Assembly (NCBI RefSeq): GCF_901538265.1
Contig: NZ_LR593886.1
Span: 6,841,738 to 6,905,737, forward strand
Length of the DNA stretch: 64,000 nucleotides
From: Gemmata massiliana
Lineage (GTDB): Bacteria; Planctomycetota; Planctomycetia; Gemmatales; Gemmataceae
Direction of reading: 5' to 3'
This document shows positions 16,577-24,966 of this stretch, one piece after another. The notes beneath the pieces are model-generated. The model did not search any database and was not told the DNA's origin. It saw nothing but the letters and a program-made list of their open reading frames with translations. Made by a program: the position numbers and the translations under genes. Position 1 is the first letter of the stretch. Each line of letters opens with the position of its first letter.

Positions 16577-17048
16577 GGTTTCGCCCCGATTGAGTGAGTG
16601 GGTTGAGTCGCGAACAGGTCGCGATCCCCGGGCTTCATTGGGGATTCGGGCGACCGGCGTGCGGCAACAATCGAGGACCCGAACTAAAAGATGTCAGCAA
16701 TTTCGGAAAAAGTGACCGCTCTCCGGACACCGGTGCGTTCGAGGAGCGAAGTGGTGTCGAACTCTTTGTCGCGAGGATTGGGAACATGAGCCTCGGTGTG
16801 ATGGTGAGGCTGGCCCGAGGGTTTGCTTCAATTCGGCCCCAGATCACGATCAAGGGGCCGAATTGAAGCGCGAGGTGATGACGGCCCAAAAACCGCGCGG
16901 ACGTGAAGGGCTCCCCAGATCATGATCTGGGGCCGAATTGAAGCCGAGCCTCCGTGAATTGGCAGCACAAGCGCTCTAGGAAGTCGCAGAAAGAGCAGGA
17001 TTATCCGAAAGACCTCGAAAATAGGCTCATCCAGTCTCGCTCTGCTTA
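16577..17048. other. Intergenic region with hairpin repeats
   Basis: These 472 bases between the small surface-type gene and pilT contain no convincing gene. The notable content is the cluster of related inverted repeats at 16825-16944. Confidence 0.5.
16825..16944. repeat. Cluster of three related palindrome arms
   Basis: GCTTCAATTCGGCCCC (16825-16840) pairs perfectly with GGGGCCGAATTGAAGC (16854-16869). The latter 16-mer recurs exactly at 16929-16944, where it overlaps a separate 20-bp palindrome CCCCAGATCATGATCTGGGG (16913-16932). Parts of the spacer (CCAGATCA.GATC) are shared. The arrangement looks like one complete and one partial copy of a short intergenic repeat family. Confidence 0.75.
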
Positions 17049-18128
17049 TCAATGGTTCAGGAACTTCACGTCGCGGACGTTCTGTTCCGCGACGGCTCGC
17101 GTGATCTTTCCGGCACGCAGCAGTAACCGCACCGATTCGTCGCACGTGTACATCCCCTCTTCGCGCCCGGTGAGGATGTAGTTGTCGATACTCTCAATCT
17201 TGCCCGTGCGGATCGCGCTCGCGATCGGGTGCGTGTTCCACATCACTTCGAGCGCCAGGTGCCGCTTCTCCGTCTTATTGATGCTCGGAAGTAACCGCTG
17301 ACTCACGATCGCGCGCAGACTCATCGCGAGCTGCGACCGCACTGCCGGCTGCGCGTCCGACGGGAACAAGTCCGGGAACCGTGTAATCGCGCCCTTCGCG
17401 TCGCGCGTGTGGAGCGTGCTAAACACGAGGTGCCCTGTCTCCGCGGCGCTCAGAGCCATTTGCGCCGTTTCGCGGTCGCGAATCTCGCCGACCAGAATCA
17501 CGTCCGGGTCTTGCCGAAGACCGTATTTCAGCCCGTCCGCGAACGACAGCACATCCGCTCCGACCTCGCGCTGCGTGACTACAGAGTTTGGTTCGCGTGG
17601 GAATTGGTATTCGACCGGTTCTTCCACCGTGATGATGCGGTAACCGCCGGTTTTGTTCAGCCGGTTCACGACCATCGCGAGCGTGGTCGATTTGCCGGAA
17701 CCGGTCGCCCCGGTGACGATCACCAGTCCGTCGCGAAGGGCGACGAGTTTGGCCGCGAGATCGGCCGGGAACCCGGCCCACGCGAGGTCGGGAATCGTGT
17801 CGGGAATGACCCGAAAACACCCGCCCGTGTCGCCCCCCGCGAGGAAGAGCGTTGCACGAAATCGCGATACCTTACCCGCAACCGGGCACTCGAAGGAGAA
17901 GTCCGCGTTCTTGTTCGCCTGCAATCGCTTGAGGGCATCTTCCGGACACGCCGAAAGGAGAAGCGTTTCGATCTCGTCCGAAGCGATCGGGGCTTCCGGG
18001 AGTTCGGTGAGATCACCGTGTAACCGCATGACGGGCGCGTGCCCGGCGACGACGTGTAAGTCGGAGGCGCCCGCCTGCACGGTCCATTCGAGCCACCGAT
18101 GAAGCTTCTCGGCAATGGCGTCCGGCAT
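17049..18128 (-). CDS. pilT: PilT-type ATPase (type IV pilus retraction / secretion ATPase)
   Basis: 359-residue hexameric ATPase of the PilT/GspE superfamily, which would drive pilus retraction from the cytosolic face. The head contains ASDLHVVAGHAPVMRLHG. The Walker A motif GATGSGKST is at 140-148, the Asp box TVEEPVEYQF at 167-176, Walker B DPDVILVGEIRD at 207-218, and the His box ETGHLVFSTLHT at 230-241. The length is close to PilT. No pilus assembly gene sits next to it in this window apart from the unrelated pilin-like protein at 59.2 kb. The PilU paralogue is an alternative name. Confidence 0.9.
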   Translation of the reverse strand: MPDAIAEKLHRWLEWTVQAGASDLHVVAGHAPVMRLHGDLTELPEAPIASDEIETLLLSACPEDALKRLQANKNADFSFECPVAGKVSRFRATLFLAGGDTGGCFRVIPDTIPDLAWAGFPADLAAKLVALRDGLVIVTGATGSGKSTTLAMVVNRLNKTGGYRIITVEEPVEYQFPREPNSVVTQREVGADVLSFADGLKYGLRQDPDVILVGEIRDRETAQMALSAAETGHLVFSTLHTRDAKGAITRFPDLFPSDAQPAVRSQLAMSLRAIVSQRLLPSINKTEKRHLALEVMWNTHPIASAIRTGKIESIDNYILTGREEGMYTCDESVRLLLRAGKITRAVAEQNVRDVKFLNH

Positions 18129-18233
18129 GGCAACTCCTCCGCAAACGGCTCAGTTCATTTCCTTCTTAGGCGTTCACCGGTGCGGCGCGGCAAAGTCTCA
18201 TTTGGGTGTCATTTGAGGGAGAAAACCGCACCT

Positions 18234-19352
18234 CTACTTCACACCGAAACGGGCCAGAGCATCCCGGTTCAACTCGATACCCAACCCCGGAGTATCCGGT
18301 ATCGTCAGCAGCCCATCCGCATCGGGTTTGAACGGCACAGAAATCAACTCGTCCATGTACGGCGACGGCGATAGGAACTCGACGTACTTCGCGACCGGCA
18401 TCGCGGCGGAAAGCTGAAGATCAGCGGCTAGCCCGATGGCGGTGTTCCAGCCGTGCGGCACCCACTGCACGTTGTGCTCGTAGGCCGTCCACGCGATGCG
18501 CCACGCCTCGGTGAGTCCGCCGCACTTGGTGCAGTCCGGTTGCACGATGTCCGCGCCCTGTTGCTCGAACAGTGGCCGGAAACTCTGCCGGCGTGTGAAA
18601 ACTTCGCCCGTTGCGATGGGTACTGGCGAGTGGCGCCGCAATTCGGCGAAACCCGCGATGTCGTCCGGTGGAAGTGCTTCCTCAAACCACACGATGTCGT
18701 AGTTCGCGAGCATTTGTGCCGTGCGCAGCGCCCACTTGTAACCGTGCGGCCAGAACGCATCGCTCCCGCCCGCGTCGACCATCAGTTCCACGCCCGGCCC
18801 GACCGCTTCCCGCGCGGTGCGAACGAGTAGCTCGTCCGTCTTCGCGTCGCGCCGACCAAACGGTTTCCAACCGAGCTTGATCGCCTTGAATCCGCGTGCA
18901 ACCGCCGCCTTGAGTTTCTCACGCAACGGTTCCACTTCGGCGAATAGGAGCGACCCATACGGCTTGATCTTGTTACGGTAGTTACCACCCAGCAACCGCG
19001 AAACGGGCTGTTTCGTGATCTTGCCGAAGAGATCCCACAATGCGATATCGATGCCGCTGATCGCGTGCTCGACGCTCCCGCCGCGCCCCTGCCAGAACGT
19101 GTTTTGCCGCAACTTCTCACTCACGCGCGCCGGCTCATCGGCCCGTTCGCCGATGAGGAACGGACGGAGCAATTTCACCGCGGCGCCGACGAGGTGGCTA
19201 CTCGTGAACGTGCTCCCGACGCCGACCAGCCCCTCGTCCGTCAGAACCTCCACGATGGTATGAACGTTGTCTTCGGGCGCGAGTTCCTCGGCCCACCCGC
19301 CTTCGACCGTGCCGCCGGTAAGACCGGTGAGCCGAACGTCCGCGATCTTCAT
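18234..19352 (-). CDS. Enolase-superfamily enzyme (mandelate racemase/muconate lactonizing type)
   Basis: 372-residue acid-sugar dehydratase or racemase candidate. ATG 19352 (MKIADVRLTG) was chosen over an upstream Met because the family starts here. The KxK-type active site is Lys157/Lys159 region in FKAIKLGWK. The metal ligands are Asp193 (MVDAGG), Glu224/225 (WFEEALPP) and Glu250 (ATGEVF), and the C-terminal base is His300 (WVPHGWN). This retains all parts of the superfamily machinery for abstracting the proton alpha to a carboxylate. The substrate is unknown. It shares a cluster with a second enolase-superfamily gene, a creatininase-type and a desuccinylase-type gene. Confidence 0.9.
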   Translation of the reverse strand: MKIADVRLTGLTGGTVEGGWAEELAPEDNVHTIVEVLTDEGLVGVGSTFTSSHLVGAAVKLLRPFLIGERADEPARVSEKLRQNTFWQGRGGSVEHAISGIDIALWDLFGKITKQPVSRLLGGNYRNKIKPYGSLLFAEVEPLREKLKAAVARGFKAIKLGWKPFGRRDAKTDELLVRTAREAVGPGVELMVDAGGSDAFWPHGYKWALRTAQMLANYDIVWFEEALPPDDIAGFAELRRHSPVPIATGEVFTRRQSFRPLFEQQGADIVQPDCTKCGGLTEAWRIAWTAYEHNVQWVPHGWNTAIGLAADLQLSAAMPVAKYVEFLSPSPYMDELISVPFKPDADGLLTIPDTPGLGIELNRDALARFGVK

Positions 19353-19375
19353 CTCAACATGCTCCCCACAAAGAT

Positions 19376-19529
19376 GTTTCACCGCAGAGGGCACGAGGGG
19401 GCGCAGAGAAGAACAGAGAATCGAGTGAACTCATTGTTCGTTCTTCTGCGCCCTCTCGTGCCCTCTGCGGTGAATATTGCTTTACTCTTCTCCGCGCCCT
19501 CTCGTGCCCTCTGCGGTGAAATTCATCTA
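19376..19529. repeat. CCGCAGAGGGC intergenic repeats (one inverted, two direct)
   Basis: The junction between the racemase-type and creatininase-type genes holds ACCGCAGAGGGCACGAGGGG (about 19381-19400) and two inverse copies CCCTCTCGTGCCCTCTGCGG (about 19450 and 19497). Together they form a long imperfect stem. I recognise this unit as a dispersed intergenic repeat seen in several phyla. There are only three units with unequal spacing, so it is not a CRISPR array. Confidence 0.75.
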
Positions 19530-20402
19530 TCACTCTAACGGGCGCTGCCCCCACGGGATCGGCATGGTCGGCGGTTTACGGTGGCGGTCCTTGCGGACGT
19601 CCTTCGGCCGGTCCTTCCACCACGTTACGTACCGGCCGAGTTGCTTCACGGCCTCTTCGTAGGCCTGTCGGCCCTTCTCCGGGGTCGCCAGTTCCGCGTC
19701 ACCCAGAACGCCGGTGTCCGAATAACTGCTGGTCCACGAAACGGTCGTTGCCGGCCCCGCGCCGAACAGATCGACCCAGTTGAACGGGCTGTCGTCGTTG
19801 TTGAAACTGATCGTGCCGCTCTTGATGAGGTCTTTGCGGACGTTGTCGCCGTCGAGGTAGAGGTACAGGCTCGTTTCGAGTTCACAGGCGTGCGAGCACC
19901 CGCCCGGGAACTTGCTCTCGCGCCACTTCGGCAAAAACGTCTTGTCCACGGTGAGCAGGTTCCACCACGCGACCACGCAGCACTCGGCATCCGTCTCGAC
20001 GTTGGTGCGGCGCGCGACGAGGTCGAGGTTCGGCATGTTTGAGCCGTGACCGTTCAAGAGGATGATCTTCTTGAACCCGTGGTACGCGAGCGATTTGGTG
20101 ATATCGAGCACCTGGTGCATGAAGTGCTCGAAGTCCGTATTGATCGTGCCGGGGAAGTCCATCACGTGCCCGGTGTAGCCGTAGGCCACGACCGGCAGCA
20201 CGAGCAGCTTGCTGGGGATCTCGCGCCCGGTCCCAGTTGCGATCCCACACGGGCACACAAGGTCCACGTCGAGCGGCAAGTGCGGCCCGTGCTGCTCCAC
20301 CGCGCCGCACGGCACAATGCACACCTTGCCCAAATCAACCGCGTCGTTGATCTCGGGCCACGTGAGTTTCTCGTACCGGTATTCCGTCCGCGCGCGACTC
20401 AT
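19530..20402 (-). CDS. Creatininase-family amidohydrolase
   Basis: 290 residues. Members hydrolyse cyclic or linear amides using two metal ions (creatininase, formamide hydrolases of pyrroloquinoline or mycofactocin pathways). The metal ligands are visible: CGAVEQHGPHLPLDVD gives Glu36, His38 and Asp47; NGHGSN at 117-122 supplies the next His; and GGCSHACELETS at 167-178 supplies His171 and Glu174. The chain starts at ATG 20402 (MSRARTEYRYEKLTWPEIND). The segment after about 195 carries a family-typical insertion. It lies between the two enolase-superfamily genes, suggesting a shared catabolic route with an amide- or lactam-containing intermediate; this is inference from position. Confidence 0.88.
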   Translation of the reverse strand: MSRARTEYRYEKLTWPEINDAVDLGKVCIVPCGAVEQHGPHLPLDVDLVCPCGIATGTGREIPSKLLVLPVVAYGYTGHVMDFPGTINTDFEHFMHQVLDITKSLAYHGFKKIILLNGHGSNMPNLDLVARRTNVETDAECCVVAWWNLLTVDKTFLPKWRESKFPGGCSHACELETSLYLYLDGDNVRKDLIKSGTISFNNDDSPFNWVDLFGAGPATTVSWTSSYSDTGVLGDAELATPEKGRQAYEEAVKQLGRYVTWWKDRPKDVRKDRHRKPPTMPIPWGQRPLE

Positions 20403-20411
20403 TGCGGGCTC

Positions 20412-20523
20412 CAGAATAAAATGGAACGCGCCGCAGATAACGCGGATAAGCGCAGATCAAGACACATTTCATTTCGCCTTCTGTCTTAATCCTGTCTTCA
20501 TCTGCGTTATCTGCGGTTCTTTA
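20412..20523. repeat. Imperfect long palindrome, CTGCGTTATCTGCGG type
   Basis: CCGCAGATAACGCGGATAAG (about 20434) pairs with CATCTGCGTTATCTGCGG (about 20498). The stem flanks a loop with TCTTAATCCTGTCTTC. It fills the junction between the creatininase-type gene and the second racemase-type gene. Confidence 0.75.
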
Positions 20524-20535
20524 TTCTCCACACTT

Positions 20536-21654
20536 TCAGCTCGATTCCGCGACCAGATATTTCTGCACGAACTTCTCGTCGAGCGTCACACCGAGGCCAG
20601 GGCGATCGGGTACTTCCATCCACCCATTCACGGACTGGACCTTCTCGTGCGTCAGTTCGTGGCGCAGCGGCGAGTCCTCGACGCAGTCCTCGAACACGAA
20701 CGCATCGCGGCACGTCGAGAGCCAGTGAATGCTCGCAGCCACGGTGAGCGGGCTGGTGTAACAGTGGTTACAGAGGCGGGCGCCGATCTCCTCGACGCGC
20801 GCCCGAATGTACGCGGCGTCCGTGAACCCGCAGCGGGAGATGTCCACCTGGTACACGTCGAGCGCGCGGCGATCGATGAGTTGCCGGAACGACTCGCGCC
20901 CGCACTCCCCCTCCCCCGCGGCGATCGGGATCGGCGACCGGTCGCGGAGCCACACGTACCCCTCGACATCATCCTCGCGCAGCGGTTCCTCGAACCACTC
21001 GGGGCTATACTCCGCGAAGGCATGCGCCCGACGCAGCGCGGTCCGCGCGTCGTACACACACCCCGCATCGATCAGCAGCGTGGCTTTACCTAGCCCCTCC
21101 CGCGCGCCTCGAACGAGGTCGATGTCGACCGCTTCAGAGGTACCCATCGGCTCCCAACCGAACTTCACCGCAGAATACCCCGCGTCGACCCACCTGCGGG
21201 CGATGTCGGCGGTTTCCTTACCGTCGCGCCCGAACAGAATGGAGGCGTACCCGCGGACCTTGTCGTGCTGCTTGCCGCCGAGCAGTCGGTGAATCGGTTG
21301 GCCGAACGCTTTTCCCTTCAAGTCCCACAGCGCCATATCGACCGCGGCCATTGCGGTGATGCCGACCGCGGTGCGCCCGAAGTACATCGTTTTGCGGTAC
21401 ATCTTCTGCCACAATCGCTCGTGTTCGAGCGGGTTCTCTCCGACCAGAATCTTGCGCAACCCGCACGCGATGTTGTGACTGAACGGCGCGTCGATGATCG
21501 CCTTCACCACTTCCGGTGACGAGTCCGCTTCGCCGACACCCTCCAGCCCGTCGTCGGTGCGCACGCGCACCAGCACCGAGTCCTGGCTGCTCGCGGTCTT
21601 CGCGGTGATGTTCGGGATGCGGAGGATCTGACAGACAACTTGCGTGATCTTCAT
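20536..21654 (-). CDS. Enolase-superfamily enzyme (second mandelate racemase/MLE type)
   Basis: 372 residues from ATG 21654 (MKITQVVCQI); the frame runs further up only through the palindromic repeat. The catalytic pattern is complete: Lys164 in SAVKFGW, Asp196 in LIDAGC, Glu222/223 in WFEEPL, Glu248 in AAGEGE and His297 in LCNHCY. It is the same length as the enzyme at 18234-19352 but clearly diverged, so the two probably act on different sugar acids or at different steps. The C-terminal end (DRPGLGVTLDEKFVQKYLV) is typical of the family. The substrate cannot be deduced. Confidence 0.9.
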   Translation of the reverse strand: MKITQVVCQILRIPNITAKTASSQDSVLVRVRTDDGLEGVGEADSSPEVVKAIIDAPFSHNIACGLRKILVGENPLEHERLWQKMYRKTMYFGRTAVGITAMAAVDMALWDLKGKAFGQPIHRLLGGKQHDKVRGYASILFGRDGKETADIARRWVDAGYSAVKFGWEPMGTSEAVDIDLVRGAREGLGKATLLIDAGCVYDARTALRRAHAFAEYSPEWFEEPLREDDVEGYVWLRDRSPIPIAAGEGECGRESFRQLIDRRALDVYQVDISRCGFTDAAYIRARVEEIGARLCNHCYTSPLTVAASIHWLSTCRDAFVFEDCVEDSPLRHELTHEKVQSVNGWMEVPDRPGLGVTLDEKFVQKYLVAESS

Positions 21655-21659
21655 GACAC

Positions 21660-21756
21660 TCTCTTGGCGAACGGCCGGTGTCAGCCGGCCGGTAAGAACA
21701 AGCTCGTACGTGGTACGAAATCTCACCGGCCGGCTGACACCGGCCGTTCGCCTATA
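21660..21756. repeat. GGCCGG palindromic repeat pair (head-to-head)
   Basis: GCGAACGGCCGGTGTCAGCC (about 21666) followed by GGCCGGTAAGAACAAG, and the inverse copy CACCGGCCGGCTGACACCGG then CCGTTCGCC (about 21725-21753), fill the junction between the second racemase-type and the desuccinylase-type gene. The left copy equals the repeat embedded in the glycosyltransferase gene at 11277-11312. Confidence 0.8.
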
Positions 21757-22774
21757 GCTTCCGTGGGTCCACGTCGTGAGCGACGCACGCGACGCAGTCG
21801 CCCTGAGCGACGATCGACGGGGCGCGCGTGGCGATCAGCACGCCGTCAGTATTCGCGAGCACGTAGACCGGTTCGCGGTCGGGGCGTTCGAGGAAGTGGA
21901 TCGCACCGACCGGCTGCCCCGCGCTCACGTCTTCGCCCAGCGGAACGAGGTTCTCGTACACTCCCGATTCCGGCGCGAAGCGGTAGTCGTCCCAGTTCAG
22001 CGCCTGCACCCAGCGCGTGGGGGCTAGCCCGAGCGACTCGCGCGTGACCACCTTGCCCGGCAGCAAACCGAAGTGCATGAGCACGTTCCGTAACCCCATC
22101 TGCGTTTCCGCGTGGACGAGGGCCGTAACGTTCTCGCTGCCGCCCATCTCGGTGGTAACGACCACCTTCCCCTGGTTCTCCGCTTCGACCGGAAGCAATC
22201 CGGTCCCGGCTACGTCCGCGTACAGGAAGCAGAAGTCCGTGTTCCACGCCTCGGTCGCGGCGAGCATCTGGTCGCGTTGCGGGCCTTTGGGAACGAGGTG
22301 CATGTGGGCACACGGCTCGAAGTCCAGGCTCCGGCCGCCGGTGTGAATGTCGATCACGATGTCCGCACGCGGGAACAATTCCGTGGTGAGGTAGTGCGCG
22401 ACGACTTCGCTCGGCGTGCCGGTCGGGTTCCCGGGAAAGCAGCGGTTGAAGTTCTTGCCGTCGAGCGGGGAGAGCCGGGTCGCAGCCTTCGCGCCGGGCA
22501 TCGTGAGCGTGGGGACCAGGATCAATCGACCAGTGACGTGTTCCGGCGAAAGCTCTCGCAGCAGCCGCATAATCGCGATCTGCCCCGGGTACTCGTCGCC
22601 GTGGTTCCCCGCGAGCACGAGCGCGGTCGGACCGGTTCCGCGGCTAATAACCGCCACGGGCAGCATCAGGTTCGCCCATCCGCCCAGGTTGTACGAGTAC
22701 GGCACGTACAAATGGCCGTACTGCTTGCCCGGCTTGTCGAAATCGACCGTGGAGCGAATGGGAGAAACGGACAC
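21752..22774 (-). CDS. Succinylglutamate desuccinylase / aspartoacylase-type zinc hydrolase
   Basis: About 340 residues. GTG 22774 (VSVSPIRSTVDF) is preferred because AAGGAG lies 5 bases before it; ATG 22807 is the longer alternative but starts in the repeat. The zinc site appears as AGNHGDEYPG (His and Glu) and VIDIHTGGRSLDF (His). RCFPGNPTGTPSE and EMGGSENV fit the M14-like deacylase fold of this family, which releases carboxylic acids from N-acyl amino acids or similar amides. The C-terminal beta domain (GAIHFLERPDREPVYV) resembles a lipoyl-like lid. With the neighbouring creatininase- and racemase-type genes it suggests breakdown of an amide-linked acid. Confidence 0.88.
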   Translation of the reverse strand: MSVSPIRSTVDFDKPGKQYGHLYVPYSYNLGGWANLMLPVAVISRGTGPTALVLAGNHGDEYPGQIAIMRLLRELSPEHVTGRLILVPTLTMPGAKAATRLSPLDGKNFNRCFPGNPTGTPSEVVAHYLTTELFPRADIVIDIHTGGRSLDFEPCAHMHLVPKGPQRDQMLAATEAWNTDFCFLYADVAGTGLLPVEAENQGKVVVTTEMGGSENVTALVHAETQMGLRNVLMHFGLLPGKVVTRESLGLAPTRWVQALNWDDYRFAPESGVYENLVPLGEDVSAGQPVGAIHFLERPDREPVYVLANTDGVLIATRAPSIVAQGDCVACVAHDVDPRKL

Positions 22775-22796
22775 GCGAACTCCTTGAGGAGAAGCA

Positions 22797-22897
22797 AAAA
22801 GCGCCACGGATGAACACAGATAACACAGATCAGAACAGAAGCCGATTCAATGCGATTCTTAATCGTGTCTTGATCCGTGTTTATCCGTGGCTGATTT

Positions 22898-22904
<7 letters not shown>
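22797..22904. repeat. Imperfect long palindrome, CCACGGATGAACACAGAT type
   Basis: GCCACGGATGAACACAGATA (about 22803) pairs imperfectly with GATCCGTGTTTATCCGTGGC (about 22872). It fills the junction between the desuccinylase-type gene and the DUF1501 gene and belongs to the same family as 33549-33705. Confidence 0.75.
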
Positions 22905-24292
<1,388 letters not shown>

Positions 24293-24294
24293 GG

Positions 24295-24954
24295 TCATTC
24301 CTTCCCCAAAATCAGATCCACGACCCAACACCCTCGCACGTGCGGTCCCGAACCGCGGCAGTGATCGAGGATGTCAATGTTGTCGCACCCGGCGTCCTGG
24401 AGCGCGTCGGCCAGAATCGGCATCGCACTAAAGTCGCGGCTCTCGTACACCTGCTGCGCGAGTGTCAACACGGTGTTCGTGCACCACTCGGGAGGAATCG
24501 CACCCCTTCGATGCGGGTTACCGAATATTTCCCGTATGAGAGCCGTCTGAGCCTGAAGTTCGTTCGTCACCGCCTGCGGATCGTTTACTATCTCCAGCAC
24601 TTTGGCCCATACTTCTCCGAATCGCTTCTCAGTCTGGGCAACAACATCCACAAACGGATCCGCAAAGAACTCATTTTGGAAGAAGCTGTCATCCGCTCGC
24701 CAGTACGCATCGTTACGTTCCTTCTCAGTCGCCGCACCATCGGCAAACCTCTCCGCTACAACAATGGCGCGCCGATAATCTTCTTGTCGTCCGGGCATCT
24801 GCACCCCTAGCGGATGCACGTCAATCAGCCCTTCTACACGCCGACAGCAAGCCACTCCGAAAAGACGTAGTTTGCGATTGCTCATACTGCTGACTAAACA
24901 CTTCAGCATCGATCCCGGATTATCGCAACTTTCCCATTCCCCTTCGCTCATCAC
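24295..24954 (-). CDS. Gemmata-type 220-aa family protein, copy 1
   Basis: 219 residues without signal peptide or membrane segment. The head is MMSEGEWESCDNPGSMLKCL then NRKLRLFGVACCRR. The centre has the Trp/Phe-rich FGEVWAKVLEIV and the tail YESRDFSAMPILADALQDAG then CDNIDILDHCRGSGPHVRGC and LGKE. Copy 2 of the family lies at 43390-44064. Family members are numerous in Gemmata-type genomes; I know no described function. Its stop codon overlaps ATG 24298 of the DUF1501 gene (ATGA), and its start is 12 bases after the DUF1553 stop, so it is translated within that operon. Confidence 0.8.
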   Translation of the reverse strand: MMSEGEWESCDNPGSMLKCLVSSMSNRKLRLFGVACCRRVEGLIDVHPLGVQMPGRQEDYRRAIVVAERFADGAATEKERNDAYWRADDSFFQNEFFADPFVDVVAQTEKRFGEVWAKVLEIVNDPQAVTNELQAQTALIREIFGNPHRRGAIPPEWCTNTVLTLAQQVYESRDFSAMPILADALQDAGCDNIDILDHCRGSGPHVRGCWVVDLILGKE

Positions 24955-24966
24955 CGTACCCTCCGA

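Noticed and set aside
19376-19529. Direct and inverted 20-30 base repeats resembling a CRISPR start
   Set aside because: Only three units, in mixed orientation, with unequal spacers, and no cas gene in the window.
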